Shown here piece by piece: positions 43,890 to 56,077 of a DNA stretch of 64,000 nucleotides. This DNA is from Tetrastigma voinierianum (lineage: Eukaryota > Streptophyta > Magnoliopsida > Vitales > Vitaceae), in the NCBI GenBank assembly GCA_016808115.1, contig JAEQBH010004539.1, positions 124,001 to 188,000 on the forward strand, read 5' to 3'. A model generated the notes under the pieces. That model was not told the origin of the DNA. It saw nothing but the letters and a program-made list of their open reading frames with translations, and made no database searches. Within the stretch, counting starts at the first letter, position 1. Every line of letters begins with the position of its first letter. A program made the position numbers and the translations under genes.

Positions 43890-44239
43890 ATGGTGGAGAA
43901 ATTCAGGGGTGGTGGCGCGTGGCATCATGTCAGTTCCTATGCGCTACCTTCGGGTTCGTCTACGGTTGATCAAGACCCTTCGTGTTTTAGGATTGGAATG
44001 TCACGTATGGTGACATTTACGCACTTGGGGTTCGCCAACAGGTATGATTATATGATTCTATGCTCGCTTGATGGACTGCGATAATGAGAATTCTCCTGCT
44101 TTTTCTTAATCAGCTTTATGGTGTTTGTTTTAGAATCCTTATTAACGGGCGCTCAAGGCTTGATATTCATCATTATAATGGCAATCTCATTATCAATGTC
44201 TACAACAACTTGTCAGAGCCATTCCTCTTCTCTTGGTGA
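43890..44239 (+). CDS. Candidate host gene, two-exon 5' end, function unknown
   Basis: ATG 43890 in the context ACAACAATGG opens a clean frame of 50 codons plus 2 nt to 44041. A consensus donor follows (CAG|GTATGA), then a 92-bp T-rich intron (44042-44133) ending TTTGTTTTAG. The frame continues without a stop through 44134-44236 (I-L-I-N-G-R-S ... I-I-N-V-Y-N-N-L-S-E) to TGA 44237-44239. A second good donor (TTG|GTGAG at 44235/44236) overlaps the stop, so more exons may follow. Translation gives 85 residues if it stops there. No family was recognised. There is a C-F-R-I-G-M and an H-L-G-F motif but no signal peptide. Intron size and sites are typical of plants. Expression evidence is needed; a chance arrangement cannot be excluded. 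Confidence 0.45.
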
Positions 44240-47200
44240 GAAAACTCTTCATTTTTCGCTTTAATTTTAATAGGTCAGGGTATGGTGTCTCTTTATATTC
44301 TTGATTAGAAGTAGAACCAATCAAGAAACAATTAGGATCATATCAAGAAAGTATTTTTGTTTTCTGGTTTTTTTTATTGTGTGTGACAAAAAAGCATGTA
44401 TGTTTTCTCTCTTTACGTTGAGTCAAAAGATTATAGATCTGAAAAGTAGGGTAGAATTGTTTCCTAGTTGTTTGGTTGATAAGAAAATATATTACTAAAG
44501 TCATGGAAAGTGAATGGAGAACATTTGAAAAAGCACAAACTCAAAAGTAACTTCCCATGAGATGGTCATGACTCATGTTCTGTTTTAATCTCTTCATTCC
44601 TTAATCATCATCACTAGTAAACACCATGTTTTCATGCATTTCTACCTACCATTAAAGTTGCTTTCTTGGCTCCATGGCTGCCAAGGAAGCCCAAATGGTC
44701 GATCTTGGGTCTCTTTGCCCCCTACCACGCCTTTAAGTGAGAAAGGATGTGATATATGGATTCTTCATCAATTCATCAATGATGATATTTATTTGCTCAA
44801 AAAACCACCATTTTCCCAAAAGTTCTAGCATTATTATTTCATTAATATTTTTATTTTTATTTTTTATCATTCATCGTTTTCTTTTTTAGTTTTAATTTTG
44901 CAATTAACCTCACCTTACATTTCATTATTAACTCAAAAATTAGGCATCATGAGAGGAGACTATATATAAAAGATTAAAGTTAATACAAAATATTAAAAAA
45001 GAAAATTTCCCTCACACTTCTAAACTATTAACATGGTGTTTTAAATATATTTTTTGCTTCTACTTTGCGAAAACTTTCCCTTATTACTATGTTTCCTAAC
45101 TTTTCTTTTTTCTAAAATATACCATTTGTACCAAGGTACTACTTATTTCCTCACACAATTATTTCCTTCTTTACATGCATAAAGTTCCTACATATATTAC
45201 TTTTTCATGGGTATTCGCCTAGGACCAGTTCAACCACTCGCCATTATCCATGCCAGCCTCACCATGCCTTTTCTCCATGTGCATTATAGTCTTCCTTACC
45301 ACAACTGCTCCTCACCCTAGCCACTAATCCTATTTTTTCTTGTTGAAAAACAGTAAGAAAAAGGAACTAATAAATGGAAAGTATTGAGTATCCTATTTGA
45401 AGAGGCTGGTTTGTTGAACAAGTTTAATCATGTGATTTAATTGTGTTGTTAATTATCATCTTTGTTGGTGCTCAGATGGAATACTAATAATTCCTAATAT
45501 AGTTGCCACTGACAATAATTGTGTATGGTTTGTAAGATTTTCTATTGATTTTTATTCAGCTTCTACTTCTTGGGAATTTTGTTTATGGATCCTTACTATG
45601 AATCTCTTGATTACATTTAGATCCTATTTGATCTTTCAAATATGTTCTTAAACGCTAAATTCTAGTAAAATGCATATCAAGTTATGGAGAGGATTGTCAA
45701 AACTAAGTTGAAGGATAACAAATTTCTAGATGATCTGTTGATTTTATCTTGTGATGAAGGATATTCGGTCTGAAAGCCTTATCTTGAAAAAGGTTAAATC
45801 ATTTATAGATTTCTACACTAAAAAAATTGATTAAATAGATATTTTTTAGTGTTGAAAAATTATGTCTTTTTACAATTTAGAATTACTATTGAATGGATAA
45901 GTACTTTAGTTTGCTATGTATCATTCTCAATTTACATAGTTGTAGATTGTTATCCATATATCAATTCTATGAACCTTAATATTGTATTATGATACCACTT
46001 TGTGTCAAATATGTTTTTAGTTTCACCTTAGTTAGAAAAGAACAATAGCATATTGGACAGAATTTTCCCATTTATCTATTATGCTTGATTTTCTATTTAA
46101 TTTAGGAGATTTTCTATTTCTTGGATAGTTTTTTATTTATTTAATTAATTTATTCCTTATAAATTTTTTATAAATTTAAGCTTTCAATTGGATAGTTTGT
46201 GCATTTATTGATACTAAAATAAATACAAAGTCTGCACATACAATATTTTTATCCTCTTAGAAATGAAGGAGAATGCCTTAATTATTTATTTTGGTCAAGT
46301 TTAAACACATGGTGCATGAAATTAATACTTGGTGAGGTTTCTATGAATTTTAATTCAGATATTTCATTATTTGTGATTAAGATGATTTAACTTTTTTTTT
46401 TTTATCAAATTTGATTATAATGATTTGTTGGATAATGTGTGTTTATCTATTTATAAGCTAAATTTAAATGAAATATATATTTGAATTTTTTCCTTTTTCC
46501 TTTTTACAACTAAAAAGTAGTATACATTTATTGTTATAGGTACACAATTAAAAAAAGCATAATAATTGAACTTATATAATTCACATTTAGGAATGTTTAT
46601 CTAATTTTTTTTATTTAGTTTTTTGTTTTGTTAATCTGGTTTTTTTATTATATGTTTGATGTAGGTTTCTAAGCAATTTTGCAATCTATATTAAGGGATG
46701 TGCGTGCTTGAAGATTAATGCTAGAAATAAGATCTCTAAAAATTGGATATAGGTTTGATGTACTTTTGGAATTGAAACTACTTTACAATTTCAAGTAATT
46801 TTGGTACATGTTGTTTACTTTTCCATTGATGTTGTGTCTATCTTATTAGGTATCCAAGAAGAAGGAGATGATGAAGAATTAGAGAACACCTCTTATGGAA
46901 TTTGTATTTTTCGATTTAAGTTTGTACATTATCTATATTGAATGTCTTTAATTATGTTTTTTTGTTTATTCTTTTTTATTTGTATTTAGAAAGTGGAGAG
47001 TAACAAGAAAAAAATTATTACATTGTGTTTTTAATATTCAAATGTATATATAATAATTCCTTCTCTTGAATGGCAGTTATTTAAATTTTTTGTTTTAGTT
47101 GTTATTATCATAATTAAATAGATATCAAATTTAATTTGAAAACAAGTTTCTTATTATAATAGTTTCATTTTCCATCAAAAATGAAAAAATATAGTAAAAT

Positions 47201-47680
47201 AATATAAAAATTTTCATAGACAACCTTAACAGATGGCTAATGCCTATTGACATTTTCATTAGCTAGAAACCTTGACATATTATATTTAACCTTGACATAA
47301 GTCTTACTAGATATCCTATGTGGTAAGTATGCACTTGTTTAAGCATTATTCTGAAACATGTATTATATTGGGATTTTTTTTAAAGAAAAACATTATTTTG
47401 GGACATCACTCTTATTTAACTAAAGTTGGCTTTATCAATGCAAATTTCACATGCACAAATGGTAAAATATTCCCTACTTTTTGTAACCCATAAAGAAGTC
47501 ACACAAGTTCATTATCCATGCTTTAAGGAAAACATTCAATTTCCTTTTAAGTTGGCCCTCTTTATTTGAATTTTCCGATTTATGTTGAAGATTCCTAATC
47601 TTACTATAAAAGGTTTTAAATTATTTATTTATTTAGTTATTACTCTAGAGCGACATAAGGGCAATTACTCTCACTATAGT
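44240..47680. other. Very AT-rich stretch, possible introns or intergenic host DNA
   Basis: This is 3.4 kb of extremely AT-rich sequence with T-runs and no TE domain or LTR terminus. Short open pieces with acceptor-like ends occur near 46664 (TTGATGTAG|G) and 46857 (TCTTATTAG|G). The second is followed by an acidic E-E-G-D-D-E-E-L-E frame ending at a stop near 46941. They could be exons of the gene starting at 43890, but phase and order could not be confirmed. Confidence 0.4.
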
Positions 47681-47689
47681 CCCTGAGAA

Positions 47690-48269
47690 GGCCGGCATAC
47701 CCCAAGTTCATATTTTAAATTAGGAATTCATATCATATTCATAAAAATGTTGCAGCTTGTGTGGGAGGTCGGCAAGCAGCATTTCAAGACAAAGAGGCAA
47801 ATGGGAGCAGGAAATGTGAATCCGCATCGATGGATAGTAGGTTCAGTGGACTCAAGGTGTAATTTATAAAACTAGGCCCAATTGAGGTTAAAATACACTC
47901 GTCTTTAGGAATTTGATTCCCCAGGATACAATAGTTTTTCAAAGTCTAGGACAAAATCTAGAGTAGGAACAATAGAGATGAAGATAGATATTCCAAGTTA
48001 TAGAAGAAAGGTGGAGATTGAAAAGATATTCTGTAACATCAAGATCCATTTGTATTTATAGGCAAAAACTGGTTTGAATTTCAAACATATGGTAGTTAGG
48101 TGTCTCGGGATTATTCATTTCTTGTGTGCGTGAGGACTCCCCTCTTCTCAACTCATGTACAAGCCCATAATTGGGTTTTAGTATATAAACCCAATAAAGA
48201 CTCTTGTCTGTTTTCCATGTGGGACAACACCTGTTGTTTTGAAAAACTATTGTTTACAACAATCCTACA
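47690..48269 (-). mobile_element. Copia-4 3' LTR (borders approximate)
   Basis: Downstream (minus strand) of Copia-4 pol, a TGTAGGATTGTTG start at 48269 leads to TGTTGTCCCACATGG, a phrase typical of many plant copia LTRs. A TATAAATA (minus strand, 48053-48060) and leader-like sequence follow. The distal end is unresolved, and no target duplication was found. The plus-strand 90-codon frame at 48100-48372 is spurious. Confidence 0.5.
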
Positions 48270-48794
48270 TTTTTCAAAAGAAGGTCAGGCTAAAATATTT
48301 GTATTTAAACACATTGTTTGGAATATGGAAGAAGGTGTTAATGCCTTAAGTTTGGTGTTTAATGAACTATGAACCAAACATAGATGAATAAGATTTAATT
48401 TATAGAGTATTGGTGAAGCTTATAGCTTATATGAACCAGAGTACTCTTGATCATAAATTAGAGACCTTATCATTAGCAACACACATCATGATTCTTGTTG
48501 TTCAAAGCCGTTATGCATGATTAGGCCATGCGCGTGCTTGATTATATCATAAGTGCTCTAAAAATCTTGCCATACCACTTCATGGGAGCAGCCCCAATCC
48601 ACACTTGTATAGGTGATTTCATCAAGTACACACTGCATTTATATGTTCCACCCATATACCACCCATAAGGGATATGAAATCATTAAGAATATTACTCATC
48701 CTCTCAAATTATGCATTCTAGCACCATTACCACACCAAAGGAAGGGACAATTTTGTTGGTGGTAGCAGGACTTAACAAGTGACTTGTTATTACC

Positions 48795-48857
48795 CATATG
48801 AGCCTTCTTCATGGGATCTCTAATCATATGAGCCTTCTTCATGGAATCTCTAATCAT
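48795..48857. repeat. 30-bp tandem duplication
   Basis: CATATGAGCCTTCTTCATGG starts at 48795 and 48825; two copies of a 30-bp unit differ at one or two bases. It lies at the 3' end of Copia-4 pol and would add a 10-residue repeat on the minus strand. Confidence 0.85.
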
Positions 48858-50720
48858 AAAGGTTGGGTTTTTGTCCTAAAGGCTTAGTTAGAGGATCGGC
48901 CAAATTCACTACTGACTTTACATAGTTAATGGAAATAATTTCCTCTTTCAACAACTGTTTCACTACCTCATGTCTTAGATGAATGTGTCTGTTTTTCCCA
49001 TTGAATGCTTTATTTTTTGCGATCAATATTGCTGCTTGGAAATCACAATCATAGACACCGAAGGTGTTGGCTGCATTCTCAAAGGAATTCATGACAGGAA
49101 GTTCCTTAACCACTTAGCTTCTTTACTATTAGATTCAAGAGCTATAAACTCTGACTCCATGGTAGAAGTAGCAATGAGAGTTTGTTTAGATGATTTCGAA
49201 GCAACAACACTACCTCCAAAGTCAAGACATAACCACTTGTGGATTTTATCCCATCTGAATCAGAGATCCAGTTATCATCATTGTATCCTTCCAACACAAT
49301 GGGAAATCCATTATATAGGATACCATAGTTCATGGTACCCCTTAAGTATTTCATTAGTCTAGCTAATGCACTCCAGTGATAATTATTGGGATTATATGTA
49401 TATCTACTTAATCTACACATTGCATATCCTATGTCTGGTCTAGAAAAGTTCACCAAATGCATCAGACTCCTAATAATATGTGCATACTCAACTTGACCCA
49501 CAAGATCACCTCGATTTTTCATTAAATGTGTGTTAGCATCATAAAGGGTACTCACGGGTTTGGCATCGAAATATCCAAACCTCTTGAGTATTTTCTCAAC
49601 ATAATGTTCTTGTGATAGCATTATGCTATCATTCATCCTTGTGATCTTCACACCCAAAATTACCTTAGCTTCACCCGTATGTTTCATGTCAAAATGTGAA
49701 GTTAGAAATCTCTTAGAACTATGTACCATACTCAGTCTAGTGCCAAAAATCAACATATCATCTACATACAATGCAATAATTACACATTCTTTTCCTATAC
49801 ACTTTGTATATACACATTTATCCACTTCAACATATAAAAACCTGTTTTCCAACAAAGCATTATCAAATTTCTCATGCCACTATTTAGGTGTTTGTTTTAA
49901 ACCATATAGAGACTTATTTAATTTGCAAACTTTATTTTCTTGCCCATGTGTAATACAACCTTTAGGTTGTAACAAGTAAATTTTTTCCTCTAAATCTCCA
50001 TTTAAAATAGCTGTTTTAGCATTCATTTGATGGATAAAAAGTCTATGAATAGAAGCCAAAGCAATCAAAATACAAATGGAAGAAATCCTAGTAACAGGAG
50101 CAAATGTATCAAAATAGTCAACATTTTGTTTTTGTGAAAAACCTTTGGCTACTAACCTAGCTTTATATTTTTCAATAGAACCATCTGGTAAATATTTTCC
50201 TTTGAAAATCCACTTGTAACCAATATGTTTTGCTCCTAAAGGTAAATCGACTAACTCCTACGTTTGATTCTTTAAAATCGAGTCAAGCTCAGTTTTAATG
50301 GCTTCTTTCCAAAGTAATGCGTCGGATGAAGATATCGCTTCAAAATAAGAGGATGGTTCATTTTCAATTAAGTATAAAAATCATCTCCAAAGGAAACCTC
50401 TTTTCTTTGTCTCTTACTCATTCTCAACTCATCATGAAAGCTTTCCATATCATCCACAGTAGTGGGCACATGCTCATCATATGAGTTTTCTATATCATCC
50501 CCTAATTGTGGGTGTATGAGAAATTTTTTCAAAATGTGGAAATATGTGTTAAAAAAATTCAGCATTTTTTTTCTCAATAATAGTGTTGCATTCTAGAACA
50601 TCACTTTTCAAAACTAGAAATCTATAAGTTTACTATTACTAGCATGGGCCCAATAAAATATGCAATTAGAAGTCTTTGATCATATTTTCCTCTTTTAGGA
50701 TCGTAAATAACCTTGGTAAG
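48850..50720 (-). pseudogene. Copia-4 pol: integrase end, RT and RNase H
   Basis: Minus strand, from 50720 down: integrase tail with F-I-G and L-K-S-D-V-L-E-C-N-like text and an I-E-K-K block; acidic/serine linker (50577-50368, S-K-R-Q-R-K); RT with M-N-A-K-T-A-I-L-N-G-D-L-E-E-K-I-Y (about 50025), L-N-K-S-L-Y-G-L-K-Q-T-P-K, and intact Y-V-D-D at 49757-49768. A 237-codon frame (49855-49142) covers the RT end and RNase H start, including V-N-F-S-R-P-D-I, L-M-K-Y-L-R-G-T and D-S-D-G-x-K-S-T-S-G-Y-V. The RNase H end is in 49113-48850 (N-R-H-I-H-L-R-H, A-D-P-L-T-K). It is less decayed than the other copia copies but still broken by frameshifts near 49860 and 49140. gag and 5' LTR are lost at the (TA)n tract. 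Confidence 0.93.
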
Positions 50721-50738
50721 ATCATGATTTAATTTCAA

Positions 50739-50742
<4 letters not shown>

Positions 50743-50776
<34 letters not shown>

Positions 50777-50785
50777 TAGCAAAGA

Positions 50786-50829
<44 letters not shown>

Positions 50830-50843
50830 ATATATATATATAT
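50743..50843. repeat. (TA)n microsatellite
   Basis: Two TA runs (50743-50773 and 50787-50825) are separated by GCATAGCAAAGAG and followed by GTG and another TA run to 50843. It marks the truncation point of Copia-4 pol. Confidence 0.95.
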
Positions 50844-50969
50844 GAAAATATGGCCAAAGGGAAGTGAATGTGGTAAATACTCAAAAACTGATTTTAGAAA
50901 GTAAATATACTAAAAAAAAAAACTTAAATGAAAAGTATTACTAACACTCAACCCCTTCCCGGCAACTAA

Positions 50970-52816
50970 TTCGTCATACAATAAAGTGGACTCTGTGGAG
51001 TTCTGACATCGTACTCCACGAGGATCGAGGTCTCTCCGTAATTGGAATTTAAGCACTCCGAGTACAAGGGCTCTTCACTACCTAGGTAACCAAATATGAT
51101 GAGAATTAAAATCAATATAACTAAAGTAAAAATTGATTTAAAACTAATCAACTAATTTTGAAATCTATCAAGCAAACAACTACTAAAGTCTAAAATGTAT
51201 GAAGAGGGGCACTAGGGATGGGAATAATCATTTAATAATCAATTTTTCATTTCTTTTAAAGCATAACATTTGTGAGTTGAATGTTGATTGGTTCAAGGCA
51301 AAGTAGTATAGCCTCGAATACTTCCCGATTACTAGTTACATTCTCACTATTTAGATAACCATATTCCTAAACTAGGTCGATGGGTATAAATAGTTACTTT
51401 TAGGATTTTATCCTCTTTAATATTTGGTTGTTTTTCCTAAACCCATACTTCACAACCATTTTTTAGGACTGAAAACAACTTGTCCCTATAAATAGGGCAA
51501 CACAAGTCTTTTCCAATACAATTAGTACCTCATTCTGCATTTCAAATATAATACTCTCTCCTTGATTAGAATCTTTGCTAACACGGGATCAAGATTATTC
51601 TACCAAATTGAGATGAGACCTCTAAAAATTAAACTACTAAATCATTAGTTGGTCCTTATGCCTTGGGAACACACTTCTACTGTCACCGTAAAGGAACCTT
51701 AGTCGTGAGGTTAGAAATAACACCTATGATCTACCACAAGGATATTTAGAGTGTATTAGTTCTAAAAATATCAGTTTATCATACCCCAAGTTACTGATCT
51801 TTGTTCTTAGGTATGGTCTTCTTTATGTTACTCAGAGGTCTCTTGGAAATCAGAGCGCATATACAACTCCATTTGTGTATAATCTACTAATACCTAGAAT
51901 AGTTCATTACAAGAACAGTGCCTATTATATAAATTCAGTTTTCAAACCCACAAAATAAACTATAAATCAAATCAATGTTCAATTAATCCCACCCCTAGAG
52001 GGTGCTTAAAGTTCCATTACCGGGATTCCAATCATCACCAATCAAGCAACAAGCAGAAAAATGTAGAAAGAAATCAAGAGATAAGGAGTGAGAAAACAAA
52101 TTGTGATTTGAGCTTCAATCTTTGTCTCAACAGTAATGAACATGGATCTTGAGTACAACATCGAAATCTCTTCAATACAAATAAAAATCTGCTCTAAAAT
52201 TACTCTAAGATCTACTAAAAATCAAAACCCTAAGCTAAACTGAAAAATGGAAAGGTTTTAGAGAGAGAAACCCTCATGAGAGGTGTTCTCCAACCTCATT
52301 TTTTGCGCTAAGAATATAAAAAATGAGTATTTATAGTCCTAGGGGGAAATGGGCTTGAAAACAGTCAAAAACAGCAATTTTCAGGCCTTTTTGGTCAGGC
52401 CGACGCCTTTTGTCGCAACATTTTCTGGGTTTGTCGTAACATTTATTTCTACTCAACTACTTGTTTTCTTCTCCAACTTGTCGGGGCCTAACTTCTTCAT
52501 TTTAACTTGGATTTGGGTGTGTGAGGTGTTGTTGGAAAAATCTTTGAATGTAGAATGCAACAATGGGTGGAGTTGAACCATTTGATGTTCCATATGGTAT
52601 AGAAAAAATTCATCTTCCTAATGACGCTCTATGAAACACTCGCTGACTTCCTTTTCGGAAAATGTTACCATTTCTTTGCTAACCACTTTTCCATCAAGAA
52701 TCCTACAAAACCAAGTTTAGAGGAAATGTTATGAGTTTTACATGAATATGGATATAAAATACTAAAAAGTAACATGTGAAATGAACTCAAAACATAGATG
52801 AGTTTCACAATAATCA
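50970..52816 (-). repeat. LARD 3' LTR
   Basis: It starts TGATTATTGTGAAACTC at 52816 (minus strand) right after GTTTAGGGGTGTT. A TATAAATA at 52328-52335 (minus) serves as TATA box. Two or three TGTTGCGACAAA-type motifs (52395-52440) lie just upstream of it. The GTGGAGTACGATGTC block at about 51000-51015 corresponds to the conserved GTGGGAACAATGTC block near the LTR end. The exact end is uncertain (50960-50985). Confidence 0.75.
52328..52335 (-). promoter_or_regulatory. TATA box of LARD 3' LTR
   Basis: Minus-strand TATAAATA in CTATAAATACTC, followed by leader-like CT-rich sequence. It is equivalent to 55214-55221 in the other LTR. Confidence 0.55.
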
Positions 52817-52855
52817 AACACCCCTAAACTTAAAGTTTTTCTTGTCCTCAAGCAA
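52817..52855 (-). other. LARD polypurine tract and Athila 3' signature
   Basis: The minus strand reads CTTGAGGACAAG, then AAGTTTAGGGGTGTT directly before the LTR TGAT. The 'GAGGACAAGCAA ... AAGTTTGGGGGTG' arrangement is a well-known 3' feature of Athila/Tat elements. Confidence 0.8.
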
Positions 52856-53710
52856 AGAAAAGAAAGAAGTTGCTTGTCCCTAAGCAATGGAAGATAAGAG
52901 TTCATTTCACAATTTTTATTTAACCAAAACTGATTAACCAAGCTTGCCAAGGGGTATGTGATATGTGCCTCAAGCATTACCCTTACAAAAAATATAGAGA
53001 ATATAATCAAAATAATTTATTTATTTAAATAATGAATTAATCTCATAATAGAAAATTTGCACTATGGTTCCTTTACTAGTGTGTGTGTGTGTGGTCTTCC
53101 CTATCCAAACAATTGCAAGCTAGATGAGTTTATGAGAATTGAGATAAGCACGATCTCCTAAGATAGTATATTTAATGCTCCATAGGCTTGTTCTTATCAC
53201 TTACCAACGTAGCACACAACTTTTAAGATCAAATAGGTCTTAATAGGCTTGTAATGTAAGGCTTGGGTAAGGGGTAGTTAAGTAGTCATTTTAGGCTAAA
53301 ACTTACCAAAACATACATATTTTCCTCCATTCACAGCTTATACTCCATCCTTATTCTCACCATTAGCACAATGACACTCTCAAGCACCCTAAAACTTGTC
53401 AGTACTCCCATTCCATACTCCTCATATCACCTTTCAACTATACACAAATTTTGCATTGTTTCAACAAACACTAAGAAGCCTTTTTACTTATTTTTATTTA
53501 TTTTTTCTTTTCAAGACAAGGTTATTAGAGTGGTGCAATGCCTAAACCTCCTTAAGCTTTCTATCAACCCTTAGCGAGCTTTAGATCAAGAGTCTTTAAT
53601 TAGTTAGCCTTAAGGTACTAAGTTTTGAGACACCCCTTAGGATTTACTTACTCTAGGGAAGGAAGGTGTTAACCAAATTTATGCACACTACTACCAAAGA
53701 CTAATTAAAG
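52856..53710 (-). other. LARD interior, non-coding
   Basis: About 0.85 kb between the second PBS-like site and the Athila 3' signature. No gag, protease, RT or integrase motif is present in any frame. It contains a (GT)n run at 53080-53092 and Athila-like 3' UTR text. The plus-strand frame at 53371-53574 is not supported by any domain. Confidence 0.6.
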
Positions 53711-53814
53711 TCCCCAACAACGACACCAAAAACTTGTTAAGACCAAATTATATATATACAAATTTATGGCACTGTTATCAAAGGACTATTATCTAATCCT
53801 CGGCAACGGCGCCA
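53711..53814 (-). other. Twin primer-binding sites of the LARD (copy 1)
   Basis: Minus strand: TGGCGCCGTTGCCGAGGA (53814 to 53797), a near-perfect tRNA-Asp complement, is followed 86 bp later by TGGTGTCGTTGTTGGGGA (53728 to 53711). Each is preceded by AAGTTTTT, and the second by GGTCTTAACAAG. The first site lies about 10 bp after the LTR end. Confidence 0.85.
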
Positions 53815-55213
53815 AAAAACTTTATGATCGATTATCTATGTTTATAAAAATATAGGTTTGTTCTTTTTGAAAAATGGATTAATCACTGCAAGTGCATAGG
53901 TCGTACAAGTAATAAAAATGGATTTTTAAGTTCAGACATTGTTCCCACGAGGATTGATGATAAATCAAAAGACTAACTACCCTTACTACTCAAGATCATT
54001 ACTATTTGAACTCCACTATTAGGATGATGAGAAGATTAATGGAATAATCCTCAAATAATTTCACTAATACTTCCACCTACATTTCACAAAATGATTTAAG
54101 ATTTCCACCGAAAGTGAGACAATCCTAAGACTTAGATCAATGAACACAATCAATTTCAGACCATATCGATTCATAGTTCAGCCATAAGTTGGAAAATTGA
54201 GTTTGTCAAAGATGCATCAGGAAGTATACCTGGATTTCTCCCTTAACCATATTTTTCATCGATTAGAGATTCATGTTCATTTCTGATTCATGTATCTAAT
54301 CATCATTTGTAAAACACGATTTTCTTTCAAGGATTCAGATATTTTTTCTTTTAAGTACTTCAATTCAAAATCTTAGGATTGAAGAATTCCCACTTATAGA
54401 AAGGTTATTTGCAAGTCTTCTCCATTAGATCGATTAAATTTCAATCTTATTTTCTGATGAAAATTTCCATCTCTCGACAGACTTTACAACATGGGATCGA
54501 ATCAGCTTCATCGAAAGAGGAGAAACCTCTAATGGATTAAACTGATACTTCATTCAACTATCCTCACACCATGAATAAGTCAGATCATTCTGAGCAATCA
54601 TTCGTAGGTTCATTAATTCCAAAGTATTAGCATATCATACCCACAAAGAAACTGCTTCTTATACCCTAGACTTCCATCTCGTTACGCAGAGGTTCTCCTG
54701 GAAATCAGAGCAAGACATAGTGCTTTGTTTGGGTATACGGGACTAGTACTTGGAACAATTAATTCAAGTATAATACCAATCAAATAAACTCAAGAATTCT
54801 AACTAAGGCGTCCTTCCACTTAGTGCAAAAAATTAACAATTACCATTGACCCATTCCCAGAGGGAGCTCAACTTTTAAAAACTGGTTCACATATATTAGT
54901 TACTAGTTGATTAAGAAAATTCACTAAAATTGTAAACGAACTGATATTCATGAACTCCAGAAGTTATTCCAACATCCATTGAAATCAAAGCAATAATGAA
55001 AAAGATGATTTTATCATAAATTCCTCACAGAGCCGTACTTCGCCATTACTCCAAATAAATTAAAATGTAAAACTTACTAAAACGCGTCAGACAAAATCTA
55101 CTAAAAAGGAAATAAAAGAAAATTGAAAGAAAAATAAAAGAAAAAAAAATACAGAGCTCCTCACTACCTGTAAACTCGGATTCCATAATGAAAGTATAGT
55201 GCCTAAATGTGTC

Positions 55214-55221
55214 TATTTATA
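55214..55221 (-). promoter_or_regulatory. TATA box of LARD 5' LTR
   Basis: Minus-strand TATAAATA in GTATATAAATAGAC, directly downstream (minus sense) of the TGTCGCGACA motif array. Position and context match the 3' LTR box. Confidence 0.55.
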
Positions 55222-55287
55222 TACTTTCCAATGTTGGACTACACTTCAAGACTGTGTTGTGGATCCCCAAATTTTTTGCCTAATTTG

Positions 55288-56077
55288 GTTGCTCTATCGC
55301 GATAGAGTTTTAAGCCTTTGTCGATGGCTTCTGTCGCAGCATATAATTTTTTGTCACAACCTGTTCTTTGAGTTGTTTCTTAGATTCCACGCGACAATTT
55401 CATAATGCCTGCAATTTTTTTGATTTAGCAGCTTTGTTCTTGTCATGGCTGATGAATGTCTTGTGTCGCGGACAAAAATTTGTTGCAATCCAACTCTTTT
55501 TACACTCGCTTCGAAACCGCCGTGACATAATTTTCTTTTACGCGACAAGCATTTTTCTACCAATACTCTGCCGCATGATAGAGTTTTTTGTCGCAATAGG
55601 ATTTCACCCTTAACAATCTCTCGCTGTGACAAAATTTTCTTTCTCGGGGTCCTTATCATGACCGCTAAGTCGTTAAGGCGTAGATAGAGATCTTTGGCTT
55701 GCGAATAGACTTGATTTCAGCTTCATCTCACTTCTCTTCAATTTCTATCACGACCGAAGCTTTTCTTCGCCATGAGCGCACTCTATCATCCCGCGCTTTT
55801 TATTGTCGCAGACAGTAAAACTTCTTTGTCGTGATAGAGATTCTGCCTTCAATTCTTCACTGTGTCGCAACATAAATTTCTTTGTCGCCATTCCTCTTAT
55901 ATTGCTTTTAAACTTCTTGGTCGGTGGACAAAGAATTCCTTGTCATAGAATTCACTCTCAACCTCATGTTTCGTTTTTGTTAAGATAGATAATCTTTGTC
56001 GCGATAAAGTCCTGTTTGCTCTTTTTTGTGAACTTTGAATCCTATGTCGCGACAGATTTTTCTTTTTCGCGATAGAA
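55288..56077. repeat. TGTCGCGACA / TATCGCGATA motif array
   Basis: About twenty imperfect copies of a short dyad motif are spread over 0.8 kb: CTATCGCGATAG (55289), TGTCGCAGC, TGTCACAAC, GTGTCGCGGACA, TGTCGCAATAG, TGTCGTGATAG, TGTCGCAACA, TGTCGCGATAA, TGTCGCGACAGA (56046) and TTCGCGATAG (56068). Spacers are T-rich and about 20-60 bp. It occupies the U3 region of the LARD LTR. The related 3' LTR has only two or three copies. Confidence 0.85.

Noticed and set aside
46664..46941. Acceptor-like sites and short acidic frame as later exons of the gene at 43890
   Set aside because: Phase, donor sites and intervening exons could not be made consistent without transcript data.
50948..50967. A further PBS-like sequence (minus strand TTGCCGGGAAGGGG) just after the LARD 3' LTR, which would imply a tandem LTR array
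   Set aside because: Only about ten bases match and the TGGCGCC core is absent, so similarity may be chance.
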